From Thermoleophilia bacterium SCSIO 60948 (GTDB taxonomy: Bacteria > Actinomycetota > Thermoleophilia > Solirubrobacterales > 70-9), in NCBI GenBank assembly GCA_021496505.1, contig CP053031.1, forward strand, positions 372,001-436,000: a stretch of DNA of 64,000 nt, written 5' to 3'. This document shows, one piece after another, positions 56,828-64,000 of this stretch. Position 1 is the first letter of the stretch. Each line of letters opens with the position of its first letter. Position numbers and translations under genes: made by a program. Under the pieces are notes generated by a model. The model worked only from the letters and a program-made list of their open reading frames with translations. It ran no database searches and was not told where the DNA came from.

Positions 56828-57574
56828 ATGACTTCGAGCAACGGCAGGCCTGTGGCGCTCGTCACCGGCGCGAGCAGCGGCATCGGCGAGGCGACGGTGA
56901 GGCAGCTCGCCGCGGCCGGCTACGAGACGATCTCAGCCGCGCGCCGGCTCGAGCGCTGCGAGGCGCTCGCCGCCGAGGTCGACGGACGGGCGATGCGCCT
57001 CGACGTGACCGACGCCGAGTCGATCGAGCGCCTGGCCGCCGAGATCGGCCGGGTCGATGTCGTCGTCCACTCGGCCGGTGGCGCGCTCGGGCTCGATCCG
57101 ATCGCCGAGGCCAAGGACTCCGACTGGATCGGGATGTTCGAGTCGAACGTCCTCGGCGTCATGCGCCTGACCCGCGCGCTGTTGCCGAAGCTGGAGGCGG
57201 GTGAGGGCGGGCACATCGTCGTGATCGGATCGATCGCCGGCTTCGAGGTCTATCCGGGCGGCGGCGGCTACACCGCGGCCAAGCACGGCGCCAACGCGAT
57301 CGTCCGCACGCTCCGCCTCGAGCTGCTCGGCAAGCCGATCCGCGTCACGGAGATCCAGCCGGGCGCGGTCGAGACCGAGTTCTCGCTCGTCCGTTTCGAC
57401 GGCGACGAGGAGAAGGCGGCGAACGTCTACCGCGGCCTCGAGCCGCTCGTCGCAGACGACGTCGCCGAGCTGACCGCGTTCGCGATCACGCGGCCGAAGC
57501 ACGTCAATGTCGACACGCTCGTCGTCCGCCCGGTCGCGCAGGCGACCGCGCGCGACTTCCATCGCGAGGAGTAG
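56828..57574 (+). CDS. Short-chain dehydrogenase/reductase
   Basis: 248 aa classical SDR. The cofactor motif is T-G-A-S-S-G-I-G-E-A-T; S-A-G-G-A replaces N-A-G. Catalytic Ser is in I-G-S-I-A-G-F, and Tyr/Lys in Y-T-A-A-K-H-G. The C-terminus is YdfG-like (I-Q-P-G-A-V-E-T-E-F). The Arg after the first strand (S-A-A-R-R-L) favours NADPH. TAACCT 6 nt before the ATG indicates a leaderless transcript. Confidence 0.93.
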   Translation: MTSSNGRPVALVTGASSGIGEATVRQLAAAGYETISAARRLERCEALAAEVDGRAMRLDVTDAESIERLAAEIGRVDVVVHSAGGALGLDPIAEAKDSDWIGMFESNVLGVMRLTRALLPKLEAGEGGHIVVIGSIAGFEVYPGGGGYTAAKHGANAIVRTLRLELLGKPIRVTEIQPGAVETEFSLVRFDGDEEKAANVYRGLEPLVADDVAELTAFAITRPKHVNVDTLVVRPVAQATARDFHREE

Positions 57575-57613
57575 CCCCGGCCGCGCGAGCGCTCCTCGGC
57601 GGGGCCGAGGGTC

Positions 57614-57952
57614 CTAGCGGCGGCGCTCGGGCGCGGCGGTGCCGCGCTGGCGCCCGTGGGCGGCGACGCGGACCGACGCGGGGCGCGGATAGACCCGCAG
57701 GCGTCCGCCGGGCGGGCAGGCCGGGAGCGGCTTCGCGCTCGGGGTGTGCGGGCCGCGGCGCGGATCGCGTGGGCGCTTCGGCTCACGCCGGAAGCGGCGG
57801 AAGCGGCCGTCGTCGTCGGACTCGGGAGCCTCGTCGGGCTGGACCTCGGCGCGGATCGCCCACCAGACGAGATAGATCGCCAGACCGACCGGCACCTTCA
57901 GTACCACGCCGAGAAAGAAGATTGGCCAGAAACCGCTCACTTGAACCCGCAC
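57614..57952 (-). CDS. Small membrane protein with basic tail, unknown
   Basis: 112 aa. One or two N-terminal hydrophobic segments (F-W-P-I-F-F-L-G-V-V-L-K-V-P-V-G-L-A-I-Y-L) are followed by an acidic patch and then a long Arg/Pro-rich tail (R-R-F-R-R-E-P-K-R-P-R-D-P). The GTG start is on the base next to the stop of the HAD gene, so it is co-transcribed. The basic tail could contact nucleic acid or membrane lipid. Family unknown. Confidence 0.6.
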   Translation of the reverse strand: MRVQVSGFWPIFFLGVVLKVPVGLAIYLVWWAIRAEVQPDEAPESDDDGRFRRFRREPKRPRDPRRGPHTPSAKPLPACPPGGRLRVYPRPASVRVAAHGRQRGTAAPERRR

Positions 57953-58474
57953 TCAAGTGTACGGATCGGCCGTGTCCGGCCTGCGGAGCCGATCGGCCCA
58001 GTCCTCGAGCTCCTCGACGTGTTGCTCCTGGATGCCCATGTCGCTCGCCGTCTGGACGAGCAGGGTGGGGGCGCCGCGGCTGCTCGCCCAGTCACGGCAG
58101 CTCCCGTCGAGCGAGTCGTCGATCCAGGCGAGTGGCCGGTTGCCGGCGTACTCGTCGAGCGCCTCGAGCTTCCAGTGGGCGGTCCCAAACCTGGCGCGCC
58201 CGTCGAACGTCAGCGTGTGAAGCGGGCCCGGGAGGCCGAGCAGATCGGGAAGCATGTCGTTGGCGCGGTCCTCCCAGCCGGTCGCCCAGATCAGCTCGTA
58301 GCGCGCGCCGAGCCGGTTGAGCAGCTCACCGGCCGAGTTCGAGATGCAGTGCGCGATCCCGTCGATCAGCCGGAAGCGCCCAGGGACCTGGTCGAGGGGG
58401 CCCTCGAAGCCGAACAGGCTGATGACGCCGTCGACGTCGACGGCGAGGATCGGTCTGTCGCTGGGGGGCGCCAC
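57953..58474 (-). CDS. HAD-like phosphatase domain protein
   Basis: 173 aa. The first HAD motif is V-D-V-D-G-V-I (nucleophile and acid/base Asp). Motif II is in I-W-A-T-G-W, and the acidic pair is in A-W-I-D-D-S-L-D. The layout resembles HAD domains attached to RNA-repair enzymes, though here it stands alone. Substrate unknown. GTG start. Confidence 0.8.
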   Translation of the reverse strand: MAPPSDRPILAVDVDGVISLFGFEGPLDQVPGRFRLIDGIAHCISNSAGELLNRLGARYELIWATGWEDRANDMLPDLLGLPGPLHTLTFDGRARFGTAHWKLEALDEYAGNRPLAWIDDSLDGSCRDWASSRGAPTLLVQTASDMGIQEQHVEELEDWADRLRRPDTADPYT

Positions 58475-58516
58475 CGGCCGCGAATCTAGCGACGGCCGGT
58501 GGCGGGCCCCGCAGCT

Positions 58517-58936
58517 CTAGTCGCGGCGCGCCTCGGAGGCGCGGCTGAAGCCGCTCGACAGGATCAGGAACACGACGAGACTGATCAGCGTCGATACGAG
58601 GATCGAGTAGTGCAGGTTGCTGATCCCCTCGAAGATGATCAGCAGTACGCCGCTCACGAGGTTGATCCCGGCGACCAGCAGGCCGAGGCCGAGGGCGAAT
58701 CGGCTCATCCGAAGCATCCCGCGGCCGACCAGGATGTAGATCAGGCCGAACACGATCGCGGCGACGCCGAACAACGCGATCTCGCCCTCGCTGAGGCTCG
58801 GGAAGTCGCCGTTGATGTCCTCGCGCGTGAACAACAGGATGATTCCGGCGACGACGTTCAGGATCCCGCTGAACATCGTTAGGGCACCGACGACGGATAC
58901 GCCGAATCCGGGACGCGGGTGTGTCGAGCTCGACAT
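58517..58936 (-). CDS. Four-helix membrane protein, DUF7144-like
   Basis: 139 aa from ATG 58936, which has AAGGAGA 4 nt upstream; a longer start at 58987 is rejected. There are four hydrophobic helices with short polar loops ([14 protein letters not shown]). It has the same size and layout as the dyad-controlled protein at 26375-26767 but lacks the dyad. Its promoter (TATAGC, minus strand 59019-59014) overlaps the rpsL -10. Confidence 0.75.
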   Translation of the reverse strand: MSSSTHPRPGFGVSVVGALTMFSGILNVVAGIILLFTREDINGDFPSLSEGEIALFGVAAIVFGLIYILVGRGMLRMSRFALGLGLLVAGINLVSGVLLIIFEGISNLHYSILVSTLISLVVFLILSSGFSRASEARRD

Positions 58937-59013
58937 ATGTCTCCTTCCAGGGCCGATCCGCCGCCACCGCGGCGTGACCGAACGCATTTCGACGTTCGGA
59001 TTCGACGCCGCTC

Positions 59014-59021
59014 GCTATATT
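59014..59021. promoter_or_regulatory. Overlapping divergent -10 elements of rpsL and the membrane gene
   Basis: GCTATATT reads TATATT on the plus strand (59016-59021), 8 nt before the rpsL GTG, and TATAGC on the minus strand (59019-59014). The rpsL transcript is probably leaderless, unusual for a ribosomal protein operon. Confidence 0.6.
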
Positions 59022-59029
59022 CCCGCGCC

Positions 59030-59422
59030 GTGCCGAGCACCAATCAGCTGATTCGCAAGGGCCGCAAGCGCCCGACCAAGAAGGTCACGACCCCCGGTCT
59101 CAAGTCCGGGCAGGGTCGCAAGCAGCGCGTCGCCGCTCCGCAGCGCCGAGGCGTATGCACCCGCGTCGCGACCGTCACGCCGAAGAAGCCGAACTCGGCC
59201 CTGCGCAAGATCGCGCGTGTGCGCCTGACCAACCAGATGGAGGTCACCGCCTACATCCCCGGTGAGGGCCACAACCTCCAGGAGCACTCGGTCGTCCTCG
59301 TTCGCGGCGGCCGCGTCAAGGACCTCCCGGGCGTCCGCTACAAGGTCGTGCGCGGCGCGCTCGACGCGGCCGGCGTCTCCGACCGCAAGCAGGGACGCTC
59401 GCTCTACGGGGTCAAGCGCTAG
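59030..59422 (+). CDS. rpsL: 30S ribosomal protein S12
   Basis: 130 aa from GTG 59030 ([12 protein letters not shown]). The streptomycin region [11 protein letters not shown] keeps the wild-type Lys, and P-G-V-R-Y-K-V carries the second one. Read upstream, the frame is open but not homologous. rpsG starts on the next base after the stop. No Shine-Dalgarno precedes the GTG. Confidence 0.98.
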   Translation: MPSTNQLIRKGRKRPTKKVTTPGLKSGQGRKQRVAAPQRRGVCTRVATVTPKKPNSALRKIARVRLTNQMEVTAYIPGEGHNLQEHSVVLVRGGRVKDLPGVRYKVVRGALDAAGVSDRKQGRSLYGVKR

Positions 59423-59893
59423 ATGGCTCGCAGAGCCCGCGCAGCGATCCGGCCCGTCGAGGCCGACGGAGTCTTCCGCTCGAAGCTGGTCCAGCAGGTC
59501 ATCAACAAGACCATGCTCGACGGCAAGAAGTCGACCGCCGAGCAGCTCGTCTACGACGCGCTCGCGATCGTCGGTGAGCGCTCGAGCCGCCCGCCCGTCG
59601 AGGTGCTCGAGGAGTCGATCAAGGAGCTGACCCCGGTCCTCGAGGTCCGCTCGCGCCGCGTCGGCGGAGCCACCTACCAGGTGCCCGTCGAGGTCCCGCA
59701 GCGCCGCGCCCGCACGCTCGCGGTTCGCTGGCTCGTCAACTACTCGCGCAGCCGTCGCGAGAAGTCGATGGCCCAGCGCCTGGCCAACGAGATCCTCGAT
59801 TCCACCCGCCAGCAGGGCGCCGCGTGGAAGCGCAAGGACGACATCTACCGGATGGCCCAGGCGAACAAGGCGTTTGCGCATTACCGGTGGTAA
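59423..59893 (+). CDS. rpsG: 30S ribosomal protein S7
   Basis: 156 aa, the usual length. It begins M-A-R-R-A-R-A-A-I-R-P and contains the conserved N-K-T-M-L-D-G-K-K-S, V-E-V-R-S-R-R-V-G-G-A-T-Y-Q-V-P and F-A-H-Y-R-W at the end. It nucleates assembly of the 30S head and binds near the decoding site. It is directly joined to rpsL, but fusA lies 2.4 kb further on, interrupted by three minus-strand genes. Confidence 0.98.
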   Translation: MARRARAAIRPVEADGVFRSKLVQQVINKTMLDGKKSTAEQLVYDALAIVGERSSRPPVEVLEESIKELTPVLEVRSRRVGGATYQVPVEVPQRRARTLAVRWLVNYSRSRREKSMAQRLANEILDSTRQQGAAWKRKDDIYRMAQANKAFAHYRW

Positions 59894-59935
59894 TGCGTTC
59901 GGTCTGCCGCTAGGGCGGACCCTGCAAAGCTTCGC

Positions 59936-59996
59936 CTGAGCGGGTCATCGGCTCGTCGTGTGCGGAGCACACGTCCTCGCCTGCTTCCCCGCTCAG
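59936..59996 (+). terminator. Nested hairpin after rpsL-rpsG
   Basis: CTGAGCGGG (59936-59944) pairs with CCCGCTCAG (59988-59996) and encloses GTGTGC-GGA-GCACAC (59958-59972). GCTTTT follows a few bases on (60001-60006). A separate GGTCTGCC/GGGCGGACC hairpin lies at 59911-59931. It probably ends rpsLG transcription; the nested form is unusual. The rest of the 59894-60101 gap holds nothing else. Confidence 0.55.
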
Positions 59997-60101
59997 CCTC
60001 GCTTTTCGGATCCGTTCTGTTGAGCTGGGGGGCGGCTCTTCCTAGCCCGCGCGCGAGTTGACTAGGTCCTGACCGGGCGAACTCGTGCGTGAACCGGCGC
60101 G

Positions 60102-60491
60102 CTACGGATCGACGGGTGGCTTGTCCTGGCCGTCGAGGTAGTCGAGGAGGCTGAGACAACCCTCGACGGGTGGCTTCCGATTTCGGGCGTCGGTCCGCTC
60201 TGCTTGCCAGCAGCCGCGACCGGTCTGCTTGGCGTGCCAGTCGTGGCCGGGGGCACTCCCGTACTCCCAGGTCCGACACTCCCAGCCGTTCTCGACCGGC
60301 TTGCACCTCGCCTGTCCCTGCGTCGCAGCGCCCAGCGAGGCGGCGACCCCTCCGGGCGTGTTGCCGAACGCTCGTCCCGCGAGGCCGACGGCGAGCAGGA
60401 CGAGCACGAAGCACAGTCCGATGCCGGCCAGGACGAGCAGGTTGCGACGGGTGTCCGCGCGGCGCCGGGTCGACGGCGCGACGCGGTCCAT
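60102..60491 (-). CDS. Membrane-anchored small protein, unknown
   Basis: 129 aa. A basic N-terminus (R-R-R-A-D-T-R-R) and one transmembrane helix (L-L-V-L-A-G-I-G-L-C-F-V-L-V-L-L) precede an extracytoplasmic domain with four Cys (A-R-C-K-P, W-E-C-R-T-W-E-Y, R-G-C-W-Q, E-G-C-L-S-L) suggesting disulfides. It is last in a three-gene minus-strand operon. Family not recognised. Confidence 0.7.
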   Translation of the reverse strand: MDRVAPSTRRRADTRRNLLVLAGIGLCFVLVLLAVGLAGRAFGNTPGGVAASLGAATQGQARCKPVENGWECRTWEYGSAPGHDWHAKQTGRGCWQAERTDARNRKPPVEGCLSLLDYLDGQDKPPVDP

Positions 60492-60494
60492 GGC

Positions 60495-61199
60495 TCAGCC
60501 CTGTTCGCCGGTTCGTGGGCGGCGGCGGCGCCGGGTGCGGTCGCGGCGCTCGGAGCGAGCGCGCTCGCGGGCGGCGGCCGGGTCGCCGGCCCCGCTCTCG
60601 CGGTCGGCGTCGAACGGACCCGTCGGGGCCGTCGACTCGCTGCCGGGACGCGGCGAGCGCGGCCCCTCGCGGCCGCCGTCGCGCGGCTGGCGCGAGCCGC
60701 GAAGCCACTTCGGGCCGAGGACCGCGAGCTGGCGCTCGGAGAAGGTCGCGAGCGCGATCCCGGTCGCGGCGAGGCCGAGCGCGCCGATCAGCGCGATCCA
60801 GAAGCCTGCCTGCGGGTCGACGCTGGCCTCGGCGAACGAGCCCTCGATCGGCGAGCAGCCCTCGCCGAGGGTCCCGCTCGCGGTCGCCGCCGGCAGGTCG
60901 ATGGCGAGGAACATGACGAGCGCGACGATTCCGCACGCCGCCACCGCCATCGCCGCGGGCTTCGAGCCCGAGCGCAGCGAGATCACGAGCGCGATGAGAG
61001 CGAACCCCGCGAGAACCGCGAGCGCGTAGAGGTGGCGGTCCGAGGCAGGGATCTCGCAGAGCCCACCGCGCACGGACTCCGAGATCAGGAACGTGTTCAT
61101 GAACTCCGAGGCGAACAGCAGCACCGCCGAGCCCGCGCACGCGAACGGCAGCAGCCGCTCGAGCAGCCGGATCTGGACGGGTGGGGCGGAGAAGCTCAC
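60495..61199 (-). CDS. Multi-pass membrane protein, unknown
   Basis: 234 aa. About four transmembrane helices in the first 170 residues, with an extracytoplasmic loop containing Cys (G-G-L-C-E-I-P, G-E-G-C-S-P-I-E). A ~65-residue Arg/Gly/Ser-rich cytoplasmic tail ends the protein. Its plan repeats that of the upstream neighbour: two helical hairpins with a loop containing E-A-x-V-D-P-Q-A-G-F-W-like residues before the fourth helix. The start overlaps the upstream stop by 4 nt. Confidence 0.7.
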   Translation of the reverse strand: MSFSAPPVQIRLLERLLPFACAGSAVLLFASEFMNTFLISESVRGGLCEIPASDRHLYALAVLAGFALIALVISLRSGSKPAAMAVAACGIVALVMFLAIDLPAATASGTLGEGCSPIEGSFAEASVDPQAGFWIALIGALGLAATGIALATFSERQLAVLGPKWLRGSRQPRDGGREGPRSPRPGSESTAPTGPFDADRESGAGDPAAARERARSERRDRTRRRRRPRTGEQG

Positions 61200-62005
61200 G
61201 AGCCCCCATCGGCATGACGCGGGCGTGAGCCTGAGCGCCGCGCCCGTCGGCCCAGACGAGGCCGTGCGACGCGCGGTGCCTCTCCGGACCTCGCGCGCGC
61301 CGGAGCCTCGCTCCTCGCCGGCTCGGAACGCGGCGCCGCGGACAGCGAGAGCGCCAGCAGGGGACCGGTGAAGAGCAGCGCGAACCCGGCGGCGAGCTGG
61401 GCCCAGAAACCGTCGAGGAGCGCCGCCTCGACCCCCTCGTAGGCGTTCGCCGCCTCGCCGGGGTCGAGACCGGCGGGCCGGTCGATCGCCAGCCCGACGA
61501 CGATCGCGACCACGCCGACGAGCGCGAGGCCCCAGGCCGCGGCGCGCAGACGCGTCACCGCGAGGACGCAGAGCCCGAGCCCGACGGCGGCGAGGATCCA
61601 GATCGCGGGACCGTGGGCGGCGGTGCTCGACTCGCGGACGATCTCCGGCGCCGGTGCGACCGAGTCGACGCCGGCCGTCGCGTAGTCGCCGACGCCGACG
61701 GAGACGCCGCGGAAGTCGACGGTCTGCGTCGCGGCGAGCGCGAGCAGGACGAGGACGTTGACGACGAGCAGCGCCCGCACCGGCGTCACGACCCGAGCGC
61801 CGACCTCGACCGCGACCCCGAGAGCGCGAGCGATCGCGAGCAGCAGCGGCCAGACGACCCGCAACACCGCGAGAACGCCCTGCCCGATCAGCTCACCCAG
61901 CCGCAGCGCCAGGCGGGCGGGGATCGCGACGAGCTCGCGGGCGACCTTCGCGAGGTCGTTCAGGGGGCCCGGCAGCGAGCCGCCCGGGGGTCGCTCAGGC
62001 GCCAT
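61196..62005 (-). CDS. Multi-pass membrane protein, unknown
   Basis: About 269 aa from ATG 62005, which has a TGGAGC ribosome site. A proline-rich N-terminus and amphipathic helices (R-L-A-L-R-L-G-E-L-I-G-Q-G) precede four or five transmembrane helices and a loop with D-G-F-W-A-Q-L-A-A-G-F-A-L-L, similar to F-W-I-A-L-I-G-A-L-G-L-A in the next gene. The two are probably distant paralogues. The tail is Arg-rich. It is transcribed divergently from the fusA leader. Confidence 0.7.
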   Translation of the reverse strand: MAPERPPGGSLPGPLNDLAKVARELVAIPARLALRLGELIGQGVLAVLRVVWPLLLAIARALGVAVEVGARVVTPVRALLVVNVLVLLALAATQTVDFRGVSVGVGDYATAGVDSVAPAPEIVRESSTAAHGPAIWILAAVGLGLCVLAVTRLRAAAWGLALVGVVAIVVGLAIDRPAGLDPGEAANAYEGVEAALLDGFWAQLAAGFALLFTGPLLALSLSAAPRSEPARSEAPARARSGEAPRVARPRLGRRARRSGSRPRHADGGS

Positions 62006-62033
62006 CACGGCCGCTCCAGAGCACCGATCGCGT

Positions 62034-62041
62034 GCTATAGT
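62034..62041. promoter_or_regulatory. Overlapping divergent -10s: fusA leader and membrane operon
   Basis: GCTATAGT gives TATAGT on the plus strand (62036-62041) and TATAGC on the minus strand (62039-62034). The plus promoter would start the fusA leader near 62048; the minus one serves the gene at 62005. Confidence 0.55.
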
Positions 62042-62073
62042 CACGGGTCGCCCGCGCACCGGAGGAGGGGTGC

Positions 62074-62154
62074 GTGAGTCGGACCTTTCGTTCGAGGACT
62101 CCGCTTGACATAGGCGTTTTCGGGTTCCTCCGAGACCACGCGCCAGGCCCCTGA
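62074..62154 (+). CDS. Putative 26-codon leader peptide before fusA
   Basis: GTG 62074 follows GGAGGAGG (62061-62068) by 5 nt. The peptide reads [16 protein letters not shown] and ends with P-G-P. Its TGA (62152-62154) lies in the loop of the 62146-62167 terminator. An alternative GTG at 62070 gives a 12-aa peptide ending at 62108. No homologue can be claimed. Confidence 0.35.
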   Translation: MSRTFRSRTPLDIGVFGFLRDHAPGP

Positions 62155-62167
62155 GTGGGCCTTTTTT
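62146..62167 (+). terminator. Terminator/attenuator in the fusA leader
   Basis: GGCCC, loop CTGAGT, GGGCC, then TTTTTT: the cleanest intrinsic terminator in the window, 131 nt before fusA and ~100 nt after the TATAGT promoter. A second hairpin GGCTTTG-GCT-CAAAGCC follows at 62183-62199. It is either an attenuator for fusA or the end of a separate short RNA. Confidence 0.7.
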
Positions 62168-62297
62168 GTGCGCCGGTCGCGGGGCTTTGGCTCAAAGCCG
62201 GTACGTCCCTCCTCAAAGAAAATTCGCTGTACGGCGCTGTCCCGCTGATTCGGGCGCGTCGCCTTGGCTCCCCTACCACCGAGACTTTACGAGACAG

Positions 62298-64000
62298 ATG
62301 GCACGCACATTCCCGCTCTCCAAAACGCGCAATATCGGGATCATGGCGCACATCGACGCCGGTAAGACGACGACGACCGAGCGCATCCTCTACTACACCG
62401 GTCGCACCCACAAGATGGGCGAGGTCCACGAGGGCGCCGCCGTCATGGACTGGATGGCCCAGGAGCAGGAGCGAGGGATCACGATCACCTCGGCCGCTAC
62501 GGCCTGCGAGTGGCGCGATCACCGGATCAACATCATCGATACGCCGGGTCACGTCGACTTCACCGTCGAGGTCGAGCGCTCGCTGCGCGTCCTCGACGGC
62601 GCGATCGCCGTCTTCGATTCGGTCGCCGGCGTCGAGCCGCAGTCCGAGACCGTCTGGCGCCAGGCCGACAAGTACCGCGTTCCGCGGATCGCCTACATCA
62701 ACAAGATGGACCGGATCGGTGCCGACTTCGACACCGGCGTCCAGACGATGATCGATCGCCTCGGGGCCAACCCGCTGCCGATCCAGCTCCCGATCGGCGC
62801 CGAGGATCAGTTCGAGGGCATCATCGACCTCGTCGAGAACAAGGCGATCTTCTACCTCGACGACCTCGGTCGCGAGTACGAGGAGCGCGAGATCCCGGCC
62901 GACTACGCCGACCGCGCCGCCGAGGCCCGCACCCAGCTGATCGAGGCCTGCGCCGACTACGACGACGACATGATGGAGATGTACCTGGAGGATCAGGAGA
63001 TCCCCCACGAGCGGATCATGGCCTCGCTCAAGCAGGCCACGCTCGACACGAAGGTCACTCCCGTCCTCTGCGGTTCGTCGTTCAAGAACAAGGGCGTCCA
63101 GCCGCTGCTCGACGCGATCGTCGAGCTGCTGCCCTCGCCGCTCGAGGTCGAGGCCGTCACCGGCCACGTCGTCTCGGGCAAGGGCGGGGACGAGGAGATG
63201 GGCGAGGAGGTCGAGCGCCCGGCCGACGATTCGGCTCCGTTCTCGGCGCTCGCGTTCAAGGTCATGTCCGACCCCTACGTCGGCAAGCTGACGTACTTCC
63301 GCGTCTATTCCGGCCACCTGTCGGCCGGCGGGCGCGTGCTCAACGCGACGACCGGCCGCACCGAGCGGATCGGCCGCCTGCTGATGATGCACGCGAACTC
63401 CCGCGAGGAGATCGAGGAGTGCTACTCGGGCGACATCTGCGCCGGCGTCGGCCTCAAGCAGACGACGACGGGGGACACGCTCAGCGCTCCGGACTCGCCG
63501 GTCGTGCTCGAGCGGATGGAGTTCCCCGAGACGGTCATCGCCGTCGCGATCGAGCCGAAGACGAAGTCCGACCAGGAGAAGCTCTCGACGGCGCTCGGCC
63601 GCCTCGCCGAGGAGGACCCGACGTTCCGCGTCGAGTCCGACGAGGAGACGGCGCAGACGCTGATCCACGGAATGGGCGAGCTTCACCTCGAGGTCATCGT
63701 CGACCGCCTGATGCGCGAGTTCTCGGTCGACGCGAACGTCGGCAAGCCACAGGTCGCCTATCGCGAGACGATCCGCCAGCGGGTCGAGAAGGTCTCGGGC
63801 AAGTTCGTCCGCCAGACCGGCGGCCGCGGCCAGTACGGCCACGCGGTGATCAACGCCGAGCCCGCACCGGGTGAGGGGTTCGTTTTCGACAACAAGATCA
63901 AGGGCGGCGTGATCCCGACGGAGTACATCCCGTCGGTCGCGGCCGGCATCGAGGAGGCGCTCGGCTCGGGCGTCAAGGCGGGCTACCCGATGGTCGACGT
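62298..64000 (+). CDS. fusA: Elongation factor G (3' part outside the window)
   Basis: 567 codons are visible, out of about 700 expected. It begins [14 protein letters not shown]. The G1 motif is [11 protein letters not shown]2 is R-G-I-T-I-T-S-A, G3 is D-T-P-G-H-V-D-F and G4 is N-K-M-D-R. EF-G moves tRNAs and mRNA after peptide bond formation. The start is ATG 62298. rpsL-rpsG lie upstream as expected, but with three minus-strand genes between. The frame is intact to the window end. Confidence 0.98.
   Translation, partial: MARTFPLSKTRNIGIMAHIDAGKTTTTERILYYTGRTHKMGEVHEGAAVMDWMAQEQERGITITSAATACEWRDHRINIIDTPGHVDFTVEVERSLRVLDGAIAVFDSVAGVEPQSETVWRQADKYRVPRIAYINKMDRIGADFDTGVQTMIDRLGANPLPIQLPIGAEDQFEGIIDLVENKAIFYLDDLGREYEEREIPADYADRAAEARTQLIEACADYDDDMMEMYLEDQEIPHERIMASLKQATLDTKVTPVLCGSSFKNKGVQPLLDAIVELLPSPLEVEAVTGHVVSGKGGDEEMGEEVERPADDSAPFSALAFKVMSDPYVGKLTYFRVYSGHLSAGGRVLNATTGRTERIGRLLMMHANSREEIEECYSGDICAGVGLKQTTTGDTLSAPDSPVVLERMEFPETVIAVAIEPKTKSDQEKLSTALGRLAEEDPTFRVESDEETAQTLIHGMGELHLEVIVDRLMREFSVDANVGKPQVAYRETIRQRVEKVSGKFVRQTGGRGQYGHAVINAEPAPGEGFVFDNKIKGGVIPTEYIPSVAAGIEEALGSGVKAGYPMVD

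Noticed and set aside
59881-61215. 444-aa minus-strand frame
   Set aside because: Out-of-phase shadow of two real membrane-protein genes; Arg/Pro-rich with no hydrophobic segments.
62104-62109. TTGACA as a -35 for fusA
   Set aside because: No -10 at 16-18 nt; it lies inside the leader frame downstream of a better TATAGT.

Overview
The window is about 70% GC with almost every gene on GC-rich third positions. The colinear rpmG-secE-nusG / rplK-rplA / rplJ-rplL / rpoB-rpoC / rpsL-rpsG / fusA order, an actinobacterial-type L10 leader, Acr3/ArsM arsenic genes, an Asp23 operon and many secreted proteins with RTX, SBBP and Cys-containing Ig-like repeats point to a high-GC actinobacterium, most like the Thermoleophilia/Solirubrobacterales (inference; no rRNA is present to confirm it).

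Layout. 0-3 kb: two small secreted proteins, then rpmG-secE-nusG. 3-13 kb: secreted repeat proteins, MsrA, an MBL-fold hydrolase, a metallophosphoesterase, an aldo/keto reductase and a AAA-type ATPase. 13.2-14.4 kb: rplK-rplA. 14.8-17.8 kb: arsenic island (arsM-arsR divergent from acr3-arsC). 17.9-19.3 kb: a TetR-HTH/PP2C phosphatase fusion. 19.5-21.8 kb: Asp23/Gls24 envelope-stress operon. 21.8-24.6 kb: CDF metal transporter, amidohydrolase, chromate transporter. 24.6-31.9 kb: glutamate decarboxylase, small membrane proteins, an AI-2E-family exporter, a MalT-like LuxR regulator, a CMD-like protein, a DUF6325-like protein and a SHOCT protein. 31.9-38.8 kb: UDP-GlcNAc 2-epimerase, nucleotide-sugar dehydrogenase and secreted proteins. 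38.8-46.3 kb: ClpP, an ABC exporter, a two-component system, an SRPBCC/ArsR pair and a subtilisin. 46.3-64 kb: rplJ-rplL, rpoB-rpoC, rpsL-rpsG and fusA (cut by the window end), separated by small accessory blocks.

Main result. The 24.6-31.1 kb block carries six copies of a 17-bp dyad, TCACCC-N5-GGGTGA, in or beside promoter regions around the LuxR/MalT-like gene. At five of the six copies a -10-like hexamer begins exactly 31 nt from the dyad centre, placing the dyad near -43. This looks like an undescribed, locally encoded activator regulon that includes glutamate decarboxylase and several small membrane or unknown proteins.

A second window-wide pattern is a TAGNNT-like -10 element 6-9 nt before the start codon of about 15 genes, which predicts leaderless mRNAs. 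Other points of interest are a fusA leader whose short peptide would stop inside a terminator hairpin, an rpoB leader hairpin, RpoB with Asn at the rifampicin-pocket His position, and paired dyads before clpP. The usually compact translation/transcription supercluster is opened into six blocks by about 10 kb and 32 kb of accessory genes. No tRNA, rRNA, CRISPR array, IS element or prophage was seen.
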